A stretch of DNA of 45,949 nucleotides from JAVKFF01 sp040226215 (GTDB lineage Bacteria; Pseudomonadota; Alphaproteobacteria; DSM-16000; Inquilinaceae): the NCBI GenBank assembly GCA_040226215.1, contig JAVKFF010000070.1:1-45949 (forward strand), given 5' to 3'. This document shows, in pieces, positions 40,223 to 45,949 of the stretch. The notes under the pieces were generated by a model, which saw nothing but the letters and a program-made list of their open reading frames with translations, made no database searches and was not told where the DNA came from. The position numbers and the translations under genes are program-made. Numbering within the stretch: position 1 is the stretch's first letter; each line of letters starts with the position of its first letter.

Positions 40223-41447
40223 CGCGGCCTCTCCAGATCCGTCTCTTGAGCGGCCGCTGGCCGATCCAGTAGGCGAGTTCGTTGGGGTGGCGGACATCCC
40301 AGACCGCGAGGTCGGCCGGCGCCCCCGGCTCCAGGCGGCCTGCCGGTGCGGTAAGGCCCAGCGCCCGGGCGGCGTTGCCGGTCATGCCCGCAAGCGCCTC
40401 GGCCGGGGTCAGGCGGAACAGGGTGCAGGCGAACTGCATGGCCAGCAGCGGCGAGAGCAGGGGCGAGGAGCCAGGATTGCAGTCCGTCGCCACGGCGATC
40501 GGCACGCCGGCCGCCCGCAGCGCCTCGACCGGCGGCAGGGTGGTGTCGCGCAGGAAATAGAAGGCGCCGGGCAGCAGCACGGCGACGGTGCCGGAAGCCG
40601 CCATGGCGTCGACCCCCGCCTGGTCGAGAAACTCCAGGTGGTCGGCCGACAGCGCCTGGTAGCGACAGGCGAGCGCGGCGCCGCCCTGGTTGCTGAGCTG
40701 TTCGGCATGCAGCTTGACCGGCAGACCGAGGCGCGTCGCGGTCTCGAAGACCCGTTCGATCTGCGCCGGGGAAAAGCCGATGGTCTCGCAGAAGCCGTCC
40801 ACCGCGTCGACCAGTCCCTCGCCGGCGAGCGTCGGCAGCGCCTCGGCGCACACGAAGGCGATATAGTCGTCCGGCCGGCCGACGAACTCCGGTGGCAGGG
40901 CATGCGCGCCCAGGAAGGTGGAGACGACGTCGACCGGCCGGAGCGCGGCGAGGCGCCGGGCGGCCTGCAGCATGCGCCGCTCGGTCTCCAGGTCGAGGCC
41001 ATAGCCCGACTTGATCTCCACCGTGCCGATCCCGTCGGCGAGCAGCGCGTCGAGGCGGGGCAGGGCGGCGGCGACCAGGTCATCGACGCTGGCCGCGCGC
41101 GTGCTGGCGACGGTCGAGCGGATGCCGCCGCCGGCCCTCGCGATCTCCTCGTAGCTGGCGCCGGCCAGGCGCTGCTCGAACTCGTCGGCCCGGTGGCCGC
41201 CGAAGACGAGGTGGGTGTGGCAGTCGATCAGGGCAGGGGTGACGACGCAACCGGCCAGGTCGTCGACCGGCAGTCCGCGGTAGCGCTCGGGCAGGTCGCG
41301 CGATTGACCGACCCAGGCGACGCGGCCGGCCTCGATCGCCAGCGCGCCGTCCTCGATGAGGCCGAAGCCGGAGCCCGCCGCCATGGTCGCGACCGTGCCG
41401 TGCGCCAGGACGCGATCCTCGGCCGGATGGGTGGAGGGCTTGTCCAC
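40215..41447 (-). CDS. hutI: Imidazolonepropionase
   Basis: This 410-residue metal-dependent amidohydrolase opens the imidazolone ring to N-formimino-L-glutamate. Metal motif PALIDCHTHLVFGGHRADEF, substrate motif EIKSGYGLD, KLHAEQLSNQGG, SADHLEFLD and ATDCNPGSS are all visible. The GTG start at 41447 was chosen because of the strong AGGAGGAAGG upstream; the open frame extends 32 codons further without conserved sequence. It is the first gene of the hut operon. The HutC-type operator lies 76 bp upstream. Confidence 0.97.
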   Translation of the reverse strand: MDKPSTHPAEDRVLAHGTVATMAAGSGFGLIEDGALAIEAGRVAWVGQSRDLPERYRGLPVDDLAGCVVTPALIDCHTHLVFGGHRADEFEQRLAGASYEEIARAGGGIRSTVASTRAASVDDLVAAALPRLDALLADGIGTVEIKSGYGLDLETERRMLQAARRLAALRPVDVVSTFLGAHALPPEFVGRPDDYIAFVCAEALPTLAGEGLVDAVDGFCETIGFSPAQIERVFETATRLGLPVKLHAEQLSNQGGAALACRYQALSADHLEFLDQAGVDAMAASGTVAVLLPGAFYFLRDTTLPPVEALRAAGVPIAVATDCNPGSSPLLSPLLAMQFACTLFRLTPAEALAGMTGNAARALGLTAPAGRLEPGAPADLAVWDVRHPNELAYWIGQRPLKRRIWRGRDG

Positions 41448-41522
41448 GGACTGCCTTCCTCCTGTGGTCGTCGGTCCAGTCGATCGGGCTTTCGAGGCTG
41501 GACGGTGCGTGATACGCTGACA

Positions 41523-41532
41523 TGTATATACA
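41523..41532. promoter_or_regulatory. HutC-type operator in the hutI-hutF divergent region
   Basis: TGTATATACA, a perfect TGTA-N2-TACA palindrome, lies 28 bp before the hutF ATG and 76 bp before the hutI start. It is placed to repress both divergent transcripts. The 12-base string with the following GG is identical to that at 34571-34582. Confidence 0.8.
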
Positions 41533-41560
41533 GGATGAGTCAACGGGACGCGAACCGCCG

Positions 41561-42958
41561 ATGCCGACGCCCTCTCGAGCCGCCAGTCTGCACGCCGCCC
41601 ACGCCCTCCTGCCGCAGGGCTGGGCGCGGGACGTGCGGATCGTCATCGACGCTGGGGGCGGGATATCGGGCGTCGAGGCGGACAGCGCGGCGCGGGTGGA
41701 GGACACGGTACTGGCGCATGGCGTGCTGCTGCCGGCACCGGCCAACCTGCATTCCCACGCCTTCCAACGGGCCATGGCCGGGCTGACGGAGCATCGCAGC
41801 GGCGGCACCGGCGACGATTTCTGGTCCTGGCGGCGGCTGATGTACGCCTTCCTCGACCGGCTGACGCCCGAGGATGTGGAGGCGATCGCCGCCCAGGTGC
41901 AGATGGAGATGCTGGAGGCCGGCTATGCCGCCGTCGCCGAATTCCACTACCTGCACCACGGTACCGACGGACGGCCCTATGCCGACCTGGCGGAGATGGC
42001 GGCGCGGGTCGCCGCCGCCGCCGGGCGGACGGGCATCGGTCTCACCCTGCTGCCGGTCCTCTATCGCCAGGGCGGCCTCGACGGCGCGCCACTGGAAGGC
42101 GGCCAGCGCCGCTTCGGCTGCGACCGCGACAGCTATGCCGACATCCTCGCAGGCGCGGAGACGGCCCTGGCCAGGTTGGGTGGCGATGACGGGAGGGTCG
42201 GCGTGGCGCCGCATTCCCTCCGCGCGGTCGGGGCGGACGACCTCGCCTGGGCAGCCGGTCTGCGCCCGGACCGGCCGGTCCACATCCACATCGCCGAGCA
42301 GACCGCCGAGGTCGAGGCGATCGAGGCCGCTTATGGCGCCCGCCCGGTCGCCTGGCTCCTCGACCGGTTCGCGGTCGATGGCCGCTGGTGCCTGGTGCAC
42401 GCCACCCACATGACGGCGCACGAGCGGGACCGACTGGCCACCAGCGGTGCGGTTGCCGGCCTGTGTCCCGTCACCGAGGCCAATCTCGGCGACGGCCTGT
42501 TCGACGCCGCGGCCTACCTGGAGCGTGGCGGGGCGTTCGGCGTCGGTTCCGATAGCAATGTGCGGATCGACCTGGTGGAGGAGTTGCGGCTGCTGGAATA
42601 CGGCCAGCGCCTGCGCCATCGTGGCCGGGCGTTGCTGGCGTCCGAGGGGCGCTCCGTCGGCCGCACGCTGCTCGACGCGGTCACGGCTGGCGGCGCCCGG
42701 GCGGCGGGGCGCAATTCGGGCCGCATCGCGAAGGGCGCGGTCGCCGACCTGGTGGCGCTGGACGGCCGGCACCTGGCGCTTGACGGCCTTTCAGGCGACC
42801 GCCTGCTCGACGCCTGGATCTTCGCTGGCGACGGCCGCGCCGTGGACCGGGTCTGGTCGGCCGGCCGGCCCTGCGTCGCTGGCGGCCGTCATCACCGACA
42901 CGAGGCGATCGAGGCGGCGTTCCGGCGGACCATGGCGCGACTGCGCACCGACCTGTGA
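41561..42958 (+). CDS. hutF: Formimidoylglutamate deiminase
   Basis: This 465-residue amidohydrolase-superfamily enzyme converts N-formimino-L-glutamate to N-formyl-L-glutamate and ammonia. Metal-binding motif ANLHSHAFQRAMAGL, VAEFHYLHHG, VAPHSLRAV, HIHIAEQTAEVEA, CLVHATHM, CPVTEANLGDG and GSDSNVRIDLVEELR are typical of HutF. The ATG at 41561 was preferred because homology begins just after it. An upstream in-frame ATG at 41522 overlaps the HutC operator and is unlikely. The ribosome-binding site is weak. It is divergent from hutI and completes the pathway with hutG. Confidence 0.95.
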   Translation: MPTPSRAASLHAAHALLPQGWARDVRIVIDAGGGISGVEADSAARVEDTVLAHGVLLPAPANLHSHAFQRAMAGLTEHRSGGTGDDFWSWRRLMYAFLDRLTPEDVEAIAAQVQMEMLEAGYAAVAEFHYLHHGTDGRPYADLAEMAARVAAAAGRTGIGLTLLPVLYRQGGLDGAPLEGGQRRFGCDRDSYADILAGAETALARLGGDDGRVGVAPHSLRAVGADDLAWAAGLRPDRPVHIHIAEQTAEVEAIEAAYGARPVAWLLDRFAVDGRWCLVHATHMTAHERDRLATSGAVAGLCPVTEANLGDGLFDAAAYLERGGAFGVGSDSNVRIDLVEELRLLEYGQRLRHRGRALLASEGRSVGRTLLDAVTAGGARAAGRNSGRIAKGAVADLVALDGRHLALDGLSGDRLLDAWIFAGDGRAVDRVWSAGRPCVAGGRHHRHEAIEAAFRRTMARLRTDL

Positions 42959-42980
42959 GAGCGGAGAGCGGCGTGTCGGT

Positions 42981-43961
42981 TCAGTCGCCGTAGCAGCCGG
43001 CGACGCGGCCGCGCAGCTGGATCAGGGCCAGCACGGTGTCGATGGTCGGCGTCGGCACGCCGGTCAGGCGGCCCATCTCCTGGACGCCGGTGACCAGTGC
43101 GTCGATCTCCATCGGCCGGCCGCGCTCCAGGTCCTGCAGCATCGAGGTCTTGTGGGAGCCGACGGCGGCACCGCCGTCGATCCGCTTGTCGACGTCGATG
43201 GGGAACTTCACGCCCAGCGTCTCGGCGATCGCCTGCGCCTCGACCATCATCGCTCGGGCCACGCCGCGCGTGCCGGGATCGGTGCACAGCACGTCCAGCG
43301 TGGCGTGGGTGAGGGCGGAGATCGGGTTGAAGGAGAGGTTGCCCCACAGCTTCACCCAGATCTCGTCGCGGATCTTCGGGCGCACCGGCGCGCGCAGGCC
43401 GGCCTGGCCCATCAGCGTGGACAGGGTCTGCGCCCGCGCCGAGCGCTCGCCCGACGGTTCGCCAAGCGAGAAGCGGTTGCCCTCGAGGTGCTTGACCACG
43501 CCCGGTTCGATCACCTCGGCGGCCGGGTAGACGACACAGCCCAGCACGCGCTCCGGCCCGATGCCGTTCCACTGCACGTCGCCGGGGTCGATGGCGGGCA
43601 GGCGGTGGTTCTCGTACGGCCCCTCCAGGCCGTAGAAATACCACCAGGGCACGCCGTTGACCCCCATCACCACCGTGGTGTCGGGGCCGATAAGGGGCCG
43701 CAGCCGGTCGACCACGCCTGGCACCGAGTGGGCTTTCAGCGTGATGAAGAGATAGTCCTGCGCTCCCAGCGCCGCGGCGTCCTCGACGGCGTTGACCGGG
43801 ACCGTCTCGTCCCTGTCCGCCTCGATCAGGCGCAGGCCGTTCGCCTGCATGGCGGCGAGATGGGGGCCGCGCGCGACGACGCCGACCTCCGCGTCGGTCC
43901 GGGCCAGCTTGGCGGCGAGGTGGCCGCCGATCGCCCCGGCGCCGAAGATGCAGATCTTCAT
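42981..43961 (-). CDS. Ketopantoate reductase family protein
   Basis: This 326-residue NADPH-dependent 2-oxoacid reductase-like protein has the Rossmann motif CIFGAGAIGGHLAAKL at the N-terminus, LKAHS and the C-terminal catalytic region DEIWVKLWGNLSFNPISALT. Such paralogues of PanE are common in catabolic clusters and need not make pantoate. The ATG overlaps the stop of the acyl-CoA ligase gene by 4 bp, so the two are co-translated. It is convergent with hutF (22-bp gap). The substrate is unknown. Confidence 0.88.
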   Translation of the reverse strand: MKICIFGAGAIGGHLAAKLARTDAEVGVVARGPHLAAMQANGLRLIEADRDETVPVNAVEDAAALGAQDYLFITLKAHSVPGVVDRLRPLIGPDTTVVMGVNGVPWWYFYGLEGPYENHRLPAIDPGDVQWNGIGPERVLGCVVYPAAEVIEPGVVKHLEGNRFSLGEPSGERSARAQTLSTLMGQAGLRAPVRPKIRDEIWVKLWGNLSFNPISALTHATLDVLCTDPGTRGVARAMMVEAQAIAETLGVKFPIDVDKRIDGGAAVGSHKTSMLQDLERGRPMEIDALVTGVQEMGRLTGVPTPTIDTVLALIQLRGRVAGCYGD

Positions 43962-45505
43962 GGCGCCAGCCCCAGCTTTTCCGCCAGGCCGATGCGCTGC
44001 AGCTTGCCGGTGGCGCCCTTGGGGATCTCCTCCAGGATGACCACCCGGCGCGGCACCTTGAAATCGGCCAGCCTGCCGGCGGCGAACTGGCGGATCTCCT
44101 GTTCGGTCGCCTGTGTCTCGGGCCGCAGCACGACGGCGGCGGCGATCTCCTCGCCCAGCTTGTCATGCGGCATGGCGAAGGTGACGACCTGCTGCACCGC
44201 CGGATGGTCCATCAGCACCTCGTCGACCTCGAGCGGCGATACCTTCTCGCCACCCCGGTTGATGATCTCCTTCAGCCGGCCGGTGATCCGGAGATAGCCC
44301 TCCTCGTCCAGCGTGCCCTGGTCGCCGGTGCGAAACCAGCGCCGGCCGTCGAGCTCGAAGAAGGACTTGGCGTTGGCGTCGGGGTTGGCTTCGTAGCCCG
44401 GCGTGACGTTGTCGCCGGAGATCACTACTTCGCCGGTCGCGCCGGTATCGAGCAGGCGGTTGCCGGCCTCATCGGCGATGCGCACCAGCGGGCCCGCCTC
44501 GACGCCGACGGAGCCCGGCTTCTGTGCGCGCGGTGGCAGCGGGTTGGAGGCCATCTGGTGGGTCGCCTCTGTCATGCCGTAGCTCTCGATCACCGGCGCG
44601 CCGAAGGTCTCGGCCAGCGCCTTCATGACCTGGGGCGGCAGGGAGGCGGAAGAGGAGCGGATGAGGCGCAGCCGGCTCGACGCCACCGCATCCTTGTTGC
44701 GCGGCGCGCGTGCCAGGATCGCCTGGTGCATGGTCGGCACGGCCGTGTACCAGCTGGGCGCGGCCGCCTCCAGCCAGGTGAAGAACTGCAGCGCGTTGAA
44801 GCCGGGCGAGCACCACACCGAGGCGCCGGCGGCGACTGAGGAGAGAACCGCCGCGATCAGCCCGTGAATGTGGAACAGCGGCATGATGTTGAGGCAGCGA
44901 TCGGCCGGCGTCAGTGCCAGCGCCGTACCGATATTGCCGGCCGAGGCGGCGAGGTTGCGGTGCAGCAGCGGCACGATCTTAGGCCGCGAGGTGGTGCCGG
45001 AGGTGTGCAGGATCAGCGCGATATCGTCGGCTTCAGCCGGCCCGGCGCGGTCCGCGGGTAGCGCCGGCACCGCGCTCTCGCCCTCTGCCCGGATCTCGAA
45101 CCATCCGGCCGGTTGGTCGGCGGCGCTCACCAGGCGCAGTACGCGGATGCCCAGTCGGCCGGCGACCGCGAGCGCCGGTCCGTCGTAGTCCTCGGCGACA
45201 AGCACCGCCTTGGCCTTGAGGTCCTCCAGGTAGAAGGCGAGTTCCTCCTCCCTGTAGGCGGGGTTCAGCGGTGCCGTGGTGATCGAGGTTGCCAGCGTGA
45301 TGAAGGCGCACGCCATTTCCGGCCCGTTGGGCAGCACGATCGCCACCCGGTCGCCCCGGCCGAGGCCCAGCGCGCGCAGCGACGCGCGGGTCGCGGCCTC
45401 GAGATCGCGGAGCGCCCCGAAATCGAGCCAACCGCGATCAGGCGCGCCGATGGCCCGGGCGCCGGCCGGGTGGTCCCGCAAGAGATCGCTGACGGTTTCT
45501 GACAT
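43958..45505 (-). CDS. AMP-forming acyl-CoA ligase (oxalyl-CoA-synthetase-like)
   Basis: This 515-residue adenylate-forming enzyme has the ATP loop LHTSGTTSRPK, the acyl-binding motif ESYGMTEATHQMASNPLPP, WFRTGDQG, the hinge GRLKEIINRGGEKVSPLEVDEVL and the catalytic lysine in PKGATGKLQR. The segment FHIHGLIAAVLSS and the short chain length resemble oxalate-CoA ligases and relatives. The ATG has GAGGAG six bases upstream. It is the first gene of a two-gene operon with the ketopantoate reductase-like gene. A small dicarboxylic or hydroxy acid is a likely substrate, not proven. Confidence 0.9.
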   Translation of the reverse strand: MSETVSDLLRDHPAGARAIGAPDRGWLDFGALRDLEAATRASLRALGLGRGDRVAIVLPNGPEMACAFITLATSITTAPLNPAYREEELAFYLEDLKAKAVLVAEDYDGPALAVAGRLGIRVLRLVSAADQPAGWFEIRAEGESAVPALPADRAGPAEADDIALILHTSGTTSRPKIVPLLHRNLAASAGNIGTALALTPADRCLNIMPLFHIHGLIAAVLSSVAAGASVWCSPGFNALQFFTWLEAAAPSWYTAVPTMHQAILARAPRNKDAVASSRLRLIRSSSASLPPQVMKALAETFGAPVIESYGMTEATHQMASNPLPPRAQKPGSVGVEAGPLVRIADEAGNRLLDTGATGEVVISGDNVTPGYEANPDANAKSFFELDGRRWFRTGDQGTLDEEGYLRITGRLKEIINRGGEKVSPLEVDEVLMDHPAVQQVVTFAMPHDKLGEEIAAAVVLRPETQATEQEIRQFAAGRLADFKVPRRVVILEEIPKGATGKLQRIGLAEKLGLAP

Positions 45506-45793
45506 TCCATCTCCTCGTGGTCAGGGGGATGCCCGTCGGGGCGCGCAACCAAGCACGAAAGGGGCCGGACGGACCACCCCGGTCGGGGGGCGGCCTTCCA
45601 GTGCATAGGCATGCGGCCAGCGCGGCTCAACGATATTCTGCCACGCGAGAGCGTTGTCGAGCGGGCATGCGCTGTGCCATATCAACGGCGCGGCCGTGGC
45701 TTGCATCCGCCGCCGCCCTGCCAGGACCGCAGAGCAGGCCGCGGCGGGGACGTCCTCGCAGTCCACCCCCAATGCCGGAGCATTCGAGACGCC
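45506..45793. other. 288-bp divergent intergenic region, no clear feature
   Basis: This spacer between the acyl-CoA ligase gene and the fumarylacetoacetate hydrolase-like gene is GC-rich. Open frames across it have no recognisable protein features. It should carry two promoters, but I could not identify a convincing -35/-10 pair, a strong palindrome or an RNA structure. Confidence 0.5.
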
Positions 45794-45949
45794 ATGCCCG
45801 ACTCTTCCACCGTGACCGATTCCCGCTACGCCGTCGCGCCGCCGCCGCAGGTGGCGCTGCCGATCGCCGGGGATGCGGCGCTGTTTCCGGTGCACCGGGT
45901 GTACTGCGTGGGCCGCAACTACGCCGCACACGCGGTGGAGATGGGGCAC
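45794..45949 (+). CDS. Fumarylacetoacetate hydrolase family protein (3' truncated)
   Basis: The first 52 codons of a gene run off the window end. After a short variable start (MPDSSTVTDSRYAVAPPPQ), the sequence FPVHRVYCVGRNYAAHAVEMGH is the recognisable N-terminus of FAH-family hydrolases such as fumarylpyruvate hydrolase. These cleave carbon-carbon bonds in ring-cleavage products. The ATG at 45794 has no strong ribosome-binding site. It is divergent from the acyl-CoA ligase gene and adds another aromatic/heterocycle catabolic function at the right edge. Confidence 0.8.
   Translation, partial: MPDSSTVTDSRYAVAPPPQVALPIAGDAALFPVHRVYCVGRNYAAHAVEMGH

Noticed and set aside
45521..45949. A minus-strand open frame running off the right edge
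   Set aside because: Its translation has no family features, and the + strand there encodes a recognisable FAH N-terminus.
1..45949. Genomic island or mobile element boundaries
   Set aside because: No integrase, transposase, tRNA-end repeat or clear composition shift was seen; AT-rich spots are short and promoter-like.

Overview
The window is GC-rich, gene-dense bacterial DNA that looks like a catabolic region from an alphaproteobacterium. The taxonomic guess is an inference from the GC-rich codon use, the TAXI-type TRAP and CoxMSL-type molybdenum hydroxylase genes, and a hut operon of the HutF/HutG type. No rRNA, tRNA, CRISPR array, transposase or phage gene was seen. About 44 protein genes are packed with little spacing, many with ATGA or GTGA stop/start overlaps. 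Every intergenic gap is shorter than 300 bp.

Left part (1-10.6 kb): a 5'-truncated FAD monooxygenase and a dienelactone hydrolase-like gene on the + strand face a long run of minus-strand genes. These are a short MetE-like zinc protein, a TAXI-TRAP importer (fused permease plus binding protein), an IclR regulator and a ribose-type ABC importer (ATPase, permease, binding protein). Next (10.7-15 kb) come a LigF-like glutathione transferase, a TetR regulator, an HSL-type esterase/formamidase, a 2,5-dihydroxypyridine dioxygenase (NicX)-like protein with its three iron ligands visible, and a second alpha/beta hydrolase of the NicD/PcaD kind.

Middle (15.1-26.7 kb): a long + strand operon encodes a three-subunit molybdenum hydroxylase (FAD, 2Fe-2S and Mo subunits), a complete branched-chain amino-acid-type ABC importer (LivKHMGF) and a guanidino-group-modifying hydrolase. 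A beta-carbonic anhydrase, a LysR regulator and a small DUF4242-type protein follow. With the NicX/NicD-like pair this suggests catabolism of an unidentified nitrogen heterocycle or guanidino compound.

Right part (26.6-43 kb): a complete histidine utilisation set (hutI-hutH-hutG-hutU-SDR-hutC on the minus strand, hutF divergent) lies beside a seven-gene minus-strand operon. That operon encodes a spermidine/putrescine-type ABC importer, a histidinol-dehydrogenase paralogue with altered zinc ligands, a zinc alcohol dehydrogenase and an APH-fold kinase. The same 12-base sequence containing the HutC-type palindrome TGTA-TA-TACA occurs in only two places I could find: between hutI and hutF, and just upstream of the seven-gene operon. 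This is the most interesting signal in the window. It implies that HutC controls an undescribed satellite pathway that probably feeds an imidazole compound, for example histidinol or a related alcohol, into the Hut route.

Right edge (43-45.9 kb): a ketopantoate reductase-like gene overlaps an oxalyl-CoA-synthetase-like acyl-CoA ligase. The start of a fumarylacetoacetate hydrolase-family gene runs off the end of the window.
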